Source of the DNA: Allobosea sp. CRIB-10
GTDB taxonomy: Bacteria; Pseudomonadota; Alphaproteobacteria; Rhizobiales; Beijerinckiaceae
Length of the DNA stretch: 64,000 nucleotides
Direction of reading: 5' to 3'
Assembly (NCBI RefSeq): GCF_900112185.1
Contig: NZ_FOKP01000002.1
Span: 397,360-461,359 of the forward strand
Shown here piece after piece: positions 1 through 8,871 of this stretch. Both the position numbers and the translations under genes were made by a program. Numbering within the stretch: the stretch's first letter is position 1; each line of letters opens with the position of its first letter. Below the pieces are notes generated by a model that saw nothing but the letters and a program-made list of their open reading frames with translations, was not told the DNA's origin and did no database searches.

Positions 1-708
1 CTGGGTGTCGGCGGCCCGGCCGAGCCCGACGATGCGGTAGAGGATCGTCTTGTCGGGCGTCACCGGCCCGCCGATGTCGAAGGCGAGCTGCTTGCGCTCG
101 AAGCTGCCGAACTGGACCTGGACCTCGCCGTGAGCCACGTCGCGCGGGCGCTTGCTGACCATCTCGATCAGGCCGCCCGGCTTGAGCTGGCCGAAGATCA
201 CCGAGGCCGGGCCGCGGATCACCTCGACCCGCTCCAGCCCCCACGGATCGACCGCCGGCACCAGGAAGTTGACGCCGCGCTGCAACCTCAGGCCGTCGAG
301 CATGTTGACGAAGCCTGCGCTGCCGCCGCTGCCGCCGAAGCCGCGGATGAAGACGCTGTCATAGCGGCCCATCGACAGGCGCGTCTCGCCGAGCACGCTG
401 GCCGAATAGCGCAGCGCCTGGCTGACGCTCTGCGCGCCCTGGTCGTCCATCTGCTGGCGGGTGACGACGGTAACCGATTGCGGCGTCTCGATCAGCGGCG
501 TGTCGGTCTTGGTCGCGCTCTCGCTGCGCCGCGCGACATAGCCGTTGACCGGTCCGCTGGCCCGTTCGCCCTGAACCTCGATCGTATCGAGGCTGACCGC
601 TTCGCCGCTCTGTGCGAGCACGGCGCTCGGCCAGGCCGCGATGACCGCGCCGAGGGCGACGCCAACCGCCAAGGCGGCGCGATTGCCGATGATCAGAACT
701 CCAGCCAT
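1..708 (-). CDS. TonB-dependent siderophore receptor, N-terminal part (runs off window)
   Basis: Reading the minus strand from the ATG at 708 gives 236 codons with no stop before the window edge. The product starts with a signal peptide of about 35 residues ending in SAVLA-Q, followed by a TonB-box-like IEVQG. A plug domain follows with ETPQSVTVVTRQQM, FIRGFG and the VIRGPASVIFGQLKPGG motif that is diagnostic of siderophore receptors (FhuA/FpvA type). This is an outer-membrane ferric-siderophore importer energised by TonB. The C-terminal barrel lies outside the window. The AraC regulator just upstream on the same strand supports a PchR-style iron-siderophore unit. The family is certain; the ligand is unknown. 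Confidence 0.93.
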   Translation of the reverse strand, partial: MAGVLIIGNRAALAVGVALGAVIAAWPSAVLAQSGEAVSLDTIEVQGERASGPVNGYVARRSESATKTDTPLIETPQSVTVVTRQQMDDQGAQSVSQALRYSASVLGETRLSMGRYDSVFIRGFGGSGGSAGFVNMLDGLRLQRGVNFLVPAVDPWGLERVEVIRGPASVIFGQLKPGGLIEMVSKRPRDVAHGEVQVQFGSFERKQLAFDIGGPVTPDKTILYRIVGLGRAADTQ

Positions 709-792
709 GCCCACACTCTCGCCCCTTCGCCGTCCTGGCGACCCATTGGCAGGGTTCTTTCAGCAAGCGGGCTGGGCGGGCAACGGCGTCGG

Positions 793-830
793 CTTTCGAT
801 TGCGGCAGTATTTCTTTCGGCGCAGTTTCG
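793..830 (-). promoter_or_regulatory. Candidate AraC-type binding repeats upstream of the siderophore receptor
   Basis: On the plus strand CTTTCG occurs at 793-798 and again at 814-819, exactly 21 bp apart (two helical turns), and GTTTCG follows at 825-830. The repeats sit 85-122 bp upstream of the receptor start and just beyond the end of the AraC gene. AraC-family activators bind direct repeats on one face of the helix. The assignment rests on spacing and position only. Confidence 0.35.
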
Positions 831-857
831 AGCCTTTCCAGCTCTGAAACAGATACC

Positions 858-1742
858 TCACCGCAGCGCGCTCGGCGGCATGCCGAAGCGCTTGCGGAAC
901 AGGCTGGAGAAATGCGCCGGAGTGTAGCCGACGCGAAAGGCCGCCTCGGCGATGCTCGCCTCGCCTTCGGCGATCAGCGCATGCGCCTGCTGCAGCCGCT
1001 GCTCCTGCAGATAGCCGAAGACGCTGGTGCCGAACTCGGCGCGGAAGGCGGAGGTCAGCTTGGTCGGGTTGAGGCCGGTCGCACGGGCGAGCTCGGCGAG
1101 GCTGGGCGGCTCCTGCATCGCTGCGACCAGTATGTCCCTGACCGCATGGACCTGCTCGCGCGTTCGGACCGGGAGACGCGCCGGCCGCAAGGGCGGCTGG
1201 CCGACGATCCGGTCGAGCGCCATGGCGGTCAGCTCCAGCGTCTTGCCGGCAAGATAGAGCCGCCGCAGCGGCGCCGCCACCGGCGCCTGCGCGATCTGGA
1301 GGGCGAGGGCGCAAAGATCGGCATCGGCCGGGCGCACCCAGATGCCGGCATCGCCCGCCCCTGCCAGTGCGAACAATTGCTGCATCGGCGCGGCGAATTC
1401 CCGCTCGACGAAGTCGAGGTCGAACTGCATCAGCACGCAGCGGACCATGCCGCCGCTGAGACCGGTGCGCTGCTGGACATGGTCGCCGACATTGGCGGTG
1501 ACCAGCAGCGCCGGCCCGCGGACCATGACCGCAGGCTGGTCGTCGATCTCCAGGGATTGCCGTCCGTCGAGCATGACCGCGATCTTGAGGCCCCGACGCA
1601 TCGGCCCGGTGATGCGCTCGCCTTCGGGAATCGGAAATGTCCCGGCCGACAGCGACAGCTGCCGCGAGAACAGCGGCAGGCCTACCAAGGATTCAGAGTC
1701 GGACAGGGTCTTGATGGCGTTCACCCGTACAGCATAGTTCAA
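858..1742 (-). CDS. AraC-family transcriptional regulator (PchR-like)
   Basis: The protein has 294 residues. The C-terminal third carries two helix-turn-helix segments: PSLAELARATGLNPTKLTSAFRAEFG, shown here only by its ends (PSLAELA, FRAEFG), and the second around SIAEAAFRVGYTPAHFSSLFRKRFG (SIAEAAFR, FRKRFG). The GYTPAHFSSLFRKRFG pattern is the AraC signature. The N-terminal domain would bind the inducer. Gene order (regulator then siderophore receptor, same strand) fits PchR/AlcR-type activators that sense a ferric siderophore. The listed start codon is TTG; an in-frame GTG lies at 1724, so the true start is uncertain. Confidence 0.88.
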   Translation of the reverse strand: MNYAVRVNAIKTLSDSESLVGLPLFSRQLSLSAGTFPIPEGERITGPMRRGLKIAVMLDGRQSLEIDDQPAVMVRGPALLVTANVGDHVQQRTGLSGGMVRCVLMQFDLDFVEREFAAPMQQLFALAGAGDAGIWVRPADADLCALALQIAQAPVAAPLRRLYLAGKTLELTAMALDRIVGQPPLRPARLPVRTREQVHAVRDILVAAMQEPPSLAELARATGLNPTKLTSAFRAEFGTSVFGYLQEQRLQQAHALIAEGEASIAEAAFRVGYTPAHFSSLFRKRFGMPPSALR

Positions 1743-1959
1743 TCGCCTCTGGCCTCAAGACTTCCCAGGCAGATTGAAATTCTTCTAGACTCGATGGGAC
1801 ACAAGGTCGCCCTCTATTGAATCTCGCAGCCTCGGCCATCTGCATATCGACAATCCTTGCCGGTGCATTTAGCGCCACCGTTCGCTGCGGAGGCCGCCCT
1901 GGTTCCGTCGCTCCTGCCGCGTCACATCACGGTCATCGAAGCGCGCCTATCCCGCTGGG

Positions 1960-3039
1960 ATGACACTCCCGACCACCAGCGATCGCTCCGGCATGGCCGC
2001 GCCGCTGCCCGGCCTGCCGGCAAGCCGCGGCCCGCTGCTGGCGCTCGATGGCTTTTCCGTCGCTTTCCCGGGAGCCAGCGGCCCCGTTCCGGTGGTGCGC
2101 GGCATCGACCTTTCGCTCGCGCCCGGCGAGGCACTCGGCATCGTCGGGGAGTCCGGCTGCGGCAAGAGCGTGACCTGGCTCGCGGCACTGCGCCTGCTCG
2201 GCCGCGACGTCGTCACTTCCGGCGAGGTCCGGCTCCGTGGCGAGGACATCACTCGCCTGCCGGAGCGCGCGCTCGCAAGGGTTCGCGGCGGGCGCATCGG
2301 ACTGATCTTCCAGGACCCGACCAGCTCGCTCAATCCGGTGCAACGGATCGGCACCCAGCTCGCCGAGGTGCTGCGCCTGCATCGCGGCCTGCGCGGCGAC
2401 GCCGCCCAGCGCGAGGCGCTGCGCCTGCTCGACCGCGTCGGCATCGCCGATGCGCCGCGGCGGCTCCGGCAATACCCGCATGAGTTCTCCGGTGGCATGA
2501 ACCAGCGCGCGATGATCGCGCTGGCGCTCGCCGGCGAGCCCGAGGTGCTGATCGCCGACGAGCCCACCACCGCGCTCGACGCGACGATCCAGGCCCAGAT
2601 CCTAGACCTGATCCGCGACATTCGCCGCGAGAGCGGCATGGGGCTGGTGCTGATCTCGCACGATATCGGTGTCGTCGCCGATCTCTGCGACCGTGTCGCG
2701 GTGATGTATGCCGGCCGCGTCGTCGAGACCGCGGCGACGCAGGACCTGCTCGGTAGGCCGCGCCATCCCTATACGCGCGGCCTGCTCGCCGCCCTGCCGA
2801 GCCTCGACGGGCCGCGCCGCCAGTTGACGCCGATCGCGGGCACGGTTCCCGCGCCGGACCGGATGCCGCCGGGCTGCGCCTTCGCGCCACGCTGTTCCCT
2901 GGCGATCGAGGCGTGCCGGAGCGAAACGCCGCCTCTCGTGCTTGCGGCACAGGAGCAGCGTGCCGCCTGCCTGCGTCTCGCCGAGACGGCGCCGGTGCCT
3001 GCCACCCGTGAGCCGGTTTCGGTCGGAGCCTTCGCATGA
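1960..3039 (+). CDS. Peptide/nickel-type ABC transporter ATPase (DppD/OppD-like)
   Basis: The 359-residue protein has Walker A GESGCGKS (about residues 63-70), signature FSGGMNQR, Walker [12 protein letters not shown] and the switch histidine in LISHDIGVV. It ends with the oligopeptide-family C-terminal domain containing CAFAPRCSLAIEAC. It overlaps the next ATPase gene by 4 bp, so the two form a heterodimeric motor as in DppD-DppF. The matching permeases and binding protein lie on the opposite strand at 5590-9809. An alternative start is the ATG at 1993; neither has a strong ribosome binding site. Substrate is discussed with the cluster. Confidence 0.92.
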   Translation: MTLPTTSDRSGMAAPLPGLPASRGPLLALDGFSVAFPGASGPVPVVRGIDLSLAPGEALGIVGESGCGKSVTWLAALRLLGRDVVTSGEVRLRGEDITRLPERALARVRGGRIGLIFQDPTSSLNPVQRIGTQLAEVLRLHRGLRGDAAQREALRLLDRVGIADAPRRLRQYPHEFSGGMNQRAMIALALAGEPEVLIADEPTTALDATIQAQILDLIRDIRRESGMGLVLISHDIGVVADLCDRVAVMYAGRVVETAATQDLLGRPRHPYTRGLLAALPSLDGPRRQLTPIAGTVPAPDRMPPGCAFAPRCSLAIEACRSETPPLVLAAQEQRAACLRLAETAPVPATREPVSVGAFA

Positions 3040-4025
3040 CCCCGCTGCTGCGCGTCGATGATCTCGCCCGCCATTATCCGGTCGCGACGGCGAGCGGACA
3101 GAAGCGATTGCTGTATGCCGTCGATGGCGTGAGCTTTTCCCTCGCCGCCGGAAAGACACTCGGCCTGGTCGGCGAGTCCGGTTGCGGCAAGTCGACCACC
3201 GCGCGGCTCGCGCTCGGCCTGCTGCCGGCGACAAGCGGGCGGATCACCTTCGCCGGCGAAGCGATCAGCGCGACGCGCGATCACCAGTGGCGCGCCCTGC
3301 GCCGGCGGATGCAGCTGGTGCACCAAGACCCGCTCGCGGCGCTCGATCGGCGCCTGCCCGTCGGCGAGCAGATCGTCGAGCCGCTCGTCATCCATGGTCT
3401 CGAACCCGGCGCCGAGGCGCGGCGGCAGAGGGCGCTCCAGCTGTTCGAGGCGGTCGGACTGAGGCCCGACCTGTTCGAGCGCTATCCGCACGAGCTCTCC
3501 GGCGGGCAGCGCCAGCGTGTCGTGCTTGCCCGGGCGCTGATCCTTGGGCCGGAATTGCTGGTTTGCGACGAGCCGATCTCGGCCCTCGACGTCTCGGTCG
3601 CGGCCCAGGTCATCAACCTCCTGCAGGACCTGCAGGAGCGCTTCGGCATGGCCTATCTCTTCATCAGCCACGATCTGAAGGTCGTTCGCCAGATCGCCGA
3701 CGAGGTCGCCGTGATGTATCTCGGGGGGATCGTCGAGCAGGGCCCGCCGGAGGCGCTGTTCCATGCGCCGGCCCATCCCTACACCGAAGCGCTGGTCTCG
3801 GCGGTGCCGACAATCCAGCGCGGCACGCGCGAGCGCATCATCCTGCGCGGCGACCCGCCCAATCCGGTCGACCGGCCGGCCGGCTGCGCCTTCCATCCAC
3901 GCTGCCCGCGCGCCGTCGCCCGCTGCCGCGAGGAGGCTCCGGCACTGCGTCCCGCCGGCGACGGACGACTCGCCGCCTGCCATCTGGTACCGGTGGCTTC
4001 GGACGCCCAAGCAGCTGCTGCCTGA
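3036..4025 (+). CDS. Peptide/nickel-type ABC transporter ATPase (DppF/OppF-like)
   Basis: This 329-residue protein is the second motor subunit. It shows Walker A GESGCGKS, the Q-loop VHQDPLAALD, signature LSGGQRQR, Walker B LLVCDEPISALD and FISHDLKVV, and ends with the family's cysteine pattern CAFHPRCPRAVARC. The start overlaps the stop of the upstream ATPase (ATGA type), indicating translational coupling. Only 4 bp separate it from the downstream phosphodiesterase, so transport and phosphodiester cleavage are probably co-expressed. Confidence 0.92.
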   Translation: MTPLLRVDDLARHYPVATASGQKRLLYAVDGVSFSLAAGKTLGLVGESGCGKSTTARLALGLLPATSGRITFAGEAISATRDHQWRALRRRMQLVHQDPLAALDRRLPVGEQIVEPLVIHGLEPGAEARRQRALQLFEAVGLRPDLFERYPHELSGGQRQRVVLARALILGPELLVCDEPISALDVSVAAQVINLLQDLQERFGMAYLFISHDLKVVRQIADEVAVMYLGGIVEQGPPEALFHAPAHPYTEALVSAVPTIQRGTRERIILRGDPPNPVDRPAGCAFHPRCPRAVARCREEAPALRPAGDGRLAACHLVPVASDAQAAAA

Positions 4026-4029
4026 TCCC

Positions 4030-5529
4030 ATGGACCGACCGGACACCGACATGGCCCAAAACCCGGCTAACCACGACCGCTACCCCGCCACACGCGTTAT
4101 CGTCGCGGTCTTCGACGGGCTGAGGCCAGACCTCGTCACGCCTGAGCTGACCCCGAATATCCTGCGCCTCGCGGCGCGCGGCACCTGGTTCCGCCGGGCA
4201 CGCAGCGTGTTCCCCTCGGTGACCCGTGTCGCGACCAGCGCGATCGCCACCGGCGCGCCTCCCGCCGTGCACGGCATCGTCGGCAACGCCTTCTACCTCG
4301 AAGGCGCCATTCCCGAGCGCATCTTCGACACCAGCGACATCGGCATGCTGCGCCGGGCGGAAGCGCATCATGGCGGCCGGCTGATCGCGGTCGATACCTT
4401 CGGCGACGTGCTGGCGCGTGCAGGCAAGCGGCTCGCCGTCGTCCACACCGGCTCGGCCGGCTCGGCTCATTTCATCAATCCACGCGCCCGCGCCAACGGG
4501 CACTGGACCTTCACGATGCTCGGGACCGAGGCGACGCAGACGCCGGAGGCGGTCGAGGACGCCATCGCCAGGCTCGGCCCGTTGCCGGAGCGGCAGCTGC
4601 CGCGCCTCGACGAGCTCGCCTATGGCGGCCGGGTGATGGTCGAACATGTGCTTCCGGTATTGAAGCCCGATGTCGCGCTGATCTGGTTCAACGAGCCCGA
4701 CACCACCTTCCATTATCGCGGGCTCGGCTCGCCGGAGGCCAAGGCCGGCCTGCAGCAGGCGGACCGCGCCTTCGGCGCCATCCTCGACTGGGTCGAGGCC
4801 CAGCCAGACGGCGAGCGCATCGCGGTGATCGCCGCCTCCGACCATGGCCAGATCTCGACCGGCTCGGTCGAGCCGCTGTTCGATGCGGCGCGCGAGGCCG
4901 GCTTCGACCTCAGCAATGCCAAAGCCGTCGACGGCGCCGCCTTCCTGGCGACGGGCGGCATCAGCGGCGAGATCCGCCTGCGCGGCGACGACCGCAGCCA
5001 GCTCGAGCGCATTGCCGCCTGGCTGATGGAGCAGCCGACGATCGGCCATGTCTTCTCGCGCGGCAGCGGCGAGGACGGCGACATCCCCGGCACCTTGTCG
5101 CTCGACCTGGTGGGCGCCGGCCACGCCGGGCGCCAGCCGGACCTGATGTTCATCCTGAAATCGTCGCTCGCCGCCGACCAGTACGGCCTGCCCGGCCTCG
5201 GCGCGATGACACCGGGCGATGTCCCGCTCGGCGGCGGCATGCATGGCGGCATCAATCCGCACGAGCTCAACACCGTGCTGATCGTCGGCACGGGTAATGG
5301 CGAGGTTGGCAGCGTCTCACAGGAGCCGGCCGGGATCATCGACATCGGCCCGACCGTGCTTGGTCTCTCCGGTCTCGCCAAGGCGCCGAGCATGGTCGGC
5401 CGCGACCTCTCCCGCCCGGCCAGGGAGGAAGCGCGCATCCGCCGCGTCTCGACGGGGCGCGGCGCCTTCACCCAGCAGGTCGAGTTCGCCGAGCAGGACG
5501 GCCGCCGCTTCATCCTCGGCGGCCACTGA
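4030..5529 (+). CDS. Alkaline phosphatase superfamily phosphodiesterase / nucleotide pyrophosphatase
   Basis: The product is about 499 residues if it starts at the ATG at 4030; an in-frame ATG at 4051 is possible. It belongs to the type I phosphodiesterase/nucleotide pyrophosphatase family. Visible metal and catalytic elements are VFDGLRPD (first Asp), FPSVTRVATSAIATG (nucleophilic Thr region), NEPDTTFHYRG (Asp and His), ASDHGQ (Asp-His) and GGMHGG (last His). No clear signal peptide is seen, which suggests a cytosolic enzyme acting on an imported substrate. It follows the two ATPase genes in one operon. The reaction class is well supported; the true substrate is not known. Confidence 0.85.
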   Translation: MDRPDTDMAQNPANHDRYPATRVIVAVFDGLRPDLVTPELTPNILRLAARGTWFRRARSVFPSVTRVATSAIATGAPPAVHGIVGNAFYLEGAIPERIFDTSDIGMLRRAEAHHGGRLIAVDTFGDVLARAGKRLAVVHTGSAGSAHFINPRARANGHWTFTMLGTEATQTPEAVEDAIARLGPLPERQLPRLDELAYGGRVMVEHVLPVLKPDVALIWFNEPDTTFHYRGLGSPEAKAGLQQADRAFGAILDWVEAQPDGERIAVIAASDHGQISTGSVEPLFDAAREAGFDLSNAKAVDGAAFLATGGISGEIRLRGDDRSQLERIAAWLMEQPTIGHVFSRGSGEDGDIPGTLSLDLVGAGHAGRQPDLMFILKSSLAADQYGLPGLGAMTPGDVPLGGGMHGGINPHELNTVLIVGTGNGEVGSVSQEPAGIIDIGPTVLGLSGLAKAPSMVGRDLSRPAREEARIRRVSTGRGAFTQQVEFAEQDGRRFILGGH

Positions 5530-5546
5530 TCCGCGGGAACGCAAAA

Positions 5547-5565
5547 GGGGCGGCTAAGCCGCCCC
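5547..5565. terminator. Hairpin between convergent operons
   Basis: GGGGCGGC (5547-5554) pairs with GCCGCCCC (5558-5565) across a TAA loop. It lies between the stop of the phosphodiesterase at 5529 and the stop of the converging binding-protein gene at 5590, so it could serve both strands. The flanking GCAAAA and TTTGC bases lengthen the symmetry. There is no long T-run. Confidence 0.7.
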
Positions 5566-5589
5566 GTCGTCTTTGCGCGTGCGCGCCAC

Positions 5590-7152
5590 TCAGCTGCGGG
5601 TGAAGGACAGGTTGTCCGGACGCAGGTCCATGAAATAGAAGGTCGTCGGCCGCCAGGCGATCGCCTTCTTGATCGCATAGGCCTCGCTCGGCTGGTAGAG
5701 GATCGTCGCCGGCGCCTCGTCCTCCCAGATGTCGAGCATCTGCGTGAACAGCGCCTTGCGCTTGGCCGGATCGACCTCCGCCTCCAGCGCCGTGCCGGCC
5801 TTGTTGAAGCCATCAGCCGAGGTCCAGAACTTCGAGACCTGGATCTCGCCGGCCGGCCCCCAGGCGACCCAGATCGCGCCGAGCGGATCGGGCAGGCGCG
5901 TCGAGTTCGACCAGTTGAAGATCTGCGCGCCGGCCCCGCGCATCTGGGTGGAATTCTCGACCACCTGCAGCGAGGCGTTGATGCCGACGGCCTTCCACTG
6001 CTCAACCAGGATCTGCGCCGCCTCCAGCGCATTGGTGTAGTAGTTGGCCATGGTGCGGTAGACGATCGGCTCGCCCTTGTAGCCGGCCTGCTGCAGCAGC
6101 GCCTTGGCCTTGGCGGGGTCGTAAGCCAGCTTGCGGCCCTCGACGAACATCTGGCCGTATTCGGGGAAGTTGTGGCTCGCCGGCACCTGCGCCGTGCCCT
6201 GCCAGAGCGCATCGACCAGCTTCTGCCGGTCGATCGCAAGGTTCAGCGCCTGGCGCACCCGCTTGTCGGCCAGGACCTTGTCCTGCTCGTTATAGGCGAG
6301 AACATGGACGTTCGCGAGCACGACCGAACGGACATCGATGTCCTTGTAGGCGCCGACGACGCTCATCTGGTCCGGCGGGATATTGGTGATCAGGTCGTAA
6401 TCGCCGGCGACGAGCCCGGCGACGCGCGCCGCCAGTTCGGGCACGCGGCGGAAGGTGACGCGCTTGGCGGTCGGCTTGCCCATGAAATAGTCGTCGAAGG
6501 CTTCCAGTACGGTCGCTTCGGCAGCGGAATGCGAGACGACGCGATAGGGCCCGGTCGCCACCGGCTTCCGCGAATAGGCTTCGAAACCCATCGCCTCATA
6601 GGCGCGCTTGTTGACGATCCAGGCGCACCAGGAGGCGAGCCGCTGCTCCAGCAGCACGTCGGCGACCCTGGTGCGGAAGCGTACGGTGTAGCGGTCGATC
6701 GGCTCGACGCCGGCGAGGATGCCGAAATAGGGCTTGCCGCCGGGGATCTGGGCCTTGTCGCCCCAGAGGCGGCCGTCGCGGAAGGTGTAGGCGACGTCTT
6801 CGGAGGTCAGCTCGTCGCCATTGTGGAACTTCACGCCCTGGCGCAGCGTGACGATCAGCTCCTGCGGCGAGACGCGATCCCACTTCACCGCCAGATGCGG
6901 CTTCAGCTCGGAGCCGCCGCCATCGGCAGCGCCGAGGAAGTCGCGGCGGATCAGCGTATCGAAGATCGAATAGGTGACACGCGTGCCCACATTGGAGAGC
7001 TCGCGCGCCGGCTCCAGCGTTGCCGGCAGATCAGCGACCGCGACTGTGAAGTTGGGTCGCGTCTCGCCGGCGGCGAAGGCCTGCGGGGCGGCGAGCAGCG
7101 CCGAGGCGGCGGAGGCGCCTTCGAGGAAGCGGCGGCGGGAAAGGGTGATCAT
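5590..7152 (-). CDS. ABC transporter substrate-binding protein, family 5 (peptide/opine/nickel type)
   Basis: The 520-residue protein begins with a twin-arginine signal (SRRRFLEG, then an alanine-rich segment ending AFAA). The body has the family-5 features: an N-terminal lobe with TYSIFDTLIRRD, the VTLRQGVKFHNGDELTSEDV segment (read as VKFHNGDELTSEDV), and a C-terminal lobe with VRQALNLAIDRQKLV. It is the last gene of the leftward unit permease-permease-GDPD-binding protein. AccA of Agrobacterium, which binds agrocinopine, is a member of the same family. Together with the neighbouring phosphodiesterases this makes a phosphodiester ligand plausible, but peptides cannot be excluded. Confidence 0.9.
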   Translation of the reverse strand: MITLSRRRFLEGASAASALLAAPQAFAAGETRPNFTVAVADLPATLEPARELSNVGTRVTYSIFDTLIRRDFLGAADGGGSELKPHLAVKWDRVSPQELIVTLRQGVKFHNGDELTSEDVAYTFRDGRLWGDKAQIPGGKPYFGILAGVEPIDRYTVRFRTRVADVLLEQRLASWCAWIVNKRAYEAMGFEAYSRKPVATGPYRVVSHSAAEATVLEAFDDYFMGKPTAKRVTFRRVPELAARVAGLVAGDYDLITNIPPDQMSVVGAYKDIDVRSVVLANVHVLAYNEQDKVLADKRVRQALNLAIDRQKLVDALWQGTAQVPASHNFPEYGQMFVEGRKLAYDPAKAKALLQQAGYKGEPIVYRTMANYYTNALEAAQILVEQWKAVGINASLQVVENSTQMRGAGAQIFNWSNSTRLPDPLGAIWVAWGPAGEIQVSKFWTSADGFNKAGTALEAEVDPAKRKALFTQMLDIWEDEAPATILYQPSEAYAIKKAIAWRPTTFYFMDLRPDNLSFTRS

Positions 7153-7217
7153 GGCATGTCTCGCATCTGTCGGCGGCGAGGCCGAGTCGGCTCGCCGCGC
7201 AATCGCGCTGCCATGCC

Positions 7218-7988
7218 TCAGTTGGACGACAGGGCCGTGACGGCGCGGGCCGAGAGCAGCAGACGGGGATCGTCCAGCATCACCGCATCGGGCGCGAGCG
7301 AAAGGACGCGGTCGATCCCCCGCGCATTGATCCGCCCGACCGGGAAAGGCGGATAGCCGGGCTCGGCGGCGGACCGCGGCTGCCCGACCATGATCACCGT
7401 CCGCAGGCCAAGGCTGCGTGCGGCGGCGATGCGCTCCGCCGTCGCCTCGCCTTGCCAGAAGCGGAACCAGTCCGCACCGAGGGCCTTCGCCTGCTCGCAG
7501 GACTGCGGGTCCGGCACCAGCGCGAGGATCGCGATCTCCGAGGACAGGGTGCGTGCCGCTGCGATCAGATCGAGCGAGCGCAGGCCGAGCAGTGCGCGCT
7601 CGCTGGCCCCTGCCGCTGCGACGACATCGAAGATATGCGCCAGCACCGAAGGGTCGGTGAGCTTCACATCCAGAAGCAAGCCGAGCGGCGCGGAGGCGGC
7701 GATCGCCTTGTCCAGCGTCAGCAGGCCGGGCAGGATCGCCCGCAATTCGACGAGTGCGGTCTCGGCAACGAGGCGGGGATCACCGGCGATACGCTGCAGA
7801 TCGGCATCGTGCAGGCAGACCAGTGCGCCGTCGGCGCTCAGACGCACATCGGTCTCGACGATCTCGGCGCCGACAGCCTTCGCCTGCTCGAAGGCCTCGG
7901 CGCTGTTCTCCGGCGCGAGCAGGGCGCCGCCACGATGGGCGATGGCGAGTGGGAGGGGACCGGCTATGCTGCGGATGGCGAAGCTCAT
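7218..7988 (-). CDS. Glycerophosphodiester phosphodiesterase
   Basis: The 256-residue protein is a GDPD-family TIM barrel. It has the catalytic IAHRGG (His and Arg near residue 18), PENSAEAF, EIVETDVRLSADG (Glu and Asp metal ligands) and LHDADLQR (His). Family members hydrolyse glycerophosphodiesters to glycerol-3-phosphate and an alcohol. There is no signal peptide, so it is probably cytosolic. It is embedded between the permease genes (4 bp away) and the binding protein, which strongly suggests it processes the imported solute. AccF of the agrocinopine operon is a GDPD relative in an equivalent position. Confidence 0.9.
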   Translation of the reverse strand: MSFAIRSIAGPLPLAIAHRGGALLAPENSAEAFEQAKAVGAEIVETDVRLSADGALVCLHDADLQRIAGDPRLVAETALVELRAILPGLLTLDKAIAASAPLGLLLDVKLTDPSVLAHIFDVVAAAGASERALLGLRSLDLIAAARTLSSEIAILALVPDPQSCEQAKALGADWFRFWQGEATAERIAAARSLGLRTVIMVGQPRSAAEPGYPPFPVGRINARGIDRVLSLAPDAVMLDDPRLLLSARAVTALSSN

Positions 7989-7992
7989 CGTC

Positions 7993-8871
7993 TCAGTGCC
8001 GCTCGCTGGTCGGGTCGAAACGGTCGCGCAGCCAGTCGCCGAACAGGCTCATCGACAGCGTCGTCAGGAAGATGACGAGCCCAGGGAAGACCGCGATCCA
8101 CCAGGCATTGAGGAGATAGCGCCGTCCTTCGCCGAGCATCAGGCCGAGCGAGGTGCCGGGCGGCTGCACGCCGAGACCGAGGAAGGAGAGCGAGGTCTCC
8201 AGCAGGATCGTGCCGGGGAAGTTGAGCGTGGCCTGCACCACCAACGCCGCGACGATGTTGGGCAAGAGATGGCGCAGGACGACGCGGGAGGTACGCGCAC
8301 CGAGTGCCTCGACCGCATTGATGTAGTCGCTTTCCTGCTCGGAGGCGACGAGGCCACGGGCGAGGCGGGTATAGCGGTCCCAGCCGTCGATGCTGACCAG
8401 GACGATGAACAGCACGATGTTGTTGCCGAAGAAGGCGAGCATGGTCAGCGCCAGGAACAGGGCCGGGATCGCCGCCTGCGCATCGACCAGCATCATGATC
8501 GTCTGGTCGATGATGCCGCGCATACGCGCCGCGATGAAGCCGAGCAGCGTGCCGAACACCGCCCCGATCAGCGTGCCCATCACCGCGATCAGGATCGAGG
8601 TGCGGACCGCGTAGATCATGCGGCTGAGGATGTCGCGGCCGAGCTGGTCGGTGCCGAGCCAGTAGGTCGTGCCGCCGCTCTGCGTCAGCGGCGGCTTCAG
8701 CCGGGCCAGCAGGTTCTGCGTGGTATAGTGGATCGGCGCCAGCCAGTCCGCCAGGATCGCGACGAGGACGACGAGGACGAGGAAGCCGGCCGAGAGCTTC
8801 ACCACCGGCGACATGCGGCGCCCGCGCGGGCGGGAGGCGGGAACCGCGCCGATATCGAGGCTCGCGCTCAT
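7993..8871 (-). CDS. ABC transporter permease (DppC/OppC-like)
   Basis: The 292-residue membrane protein has the OppC N-terminal extension, then a first membrane helix (LSAGFLVLVVLVAILADWL) and the hallmark WLGTDQLGRDILSRMIYA. The coupling EAA loop is NAVEALGARTSRVVLRHLLPN. It has five to six membrane segments. Its start overlaps the stop of the upstream DppB-like gene by 4 bp. Confidence 0.92.
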   Translation of the reverse strand: MSASLDIGAVPASRPRGRRMSPVVKLSAGFLVLVVLVAILADWLAPIHYTTQNLLARLKPPLTQSGGTTYWLGTDQLGRDILSRMIYAVRTSILIAVMGTLIGAVFGTLLGFIAARMRGIIDQTIMMLVDAQAAIPALFLALTMLAFFGNNIVLFIVLVSIDGWDRYTRLARGLVASEQESDYINAVEALGARTSRVVLRHLLPNIVAALVVQATLNFPGTILLETSLSFLGLGVQPPGTSLGLMLGEGRRYLLNAWWIAVFPGLVIFLTTLSMSLFGDWLRDRFDPTSERH

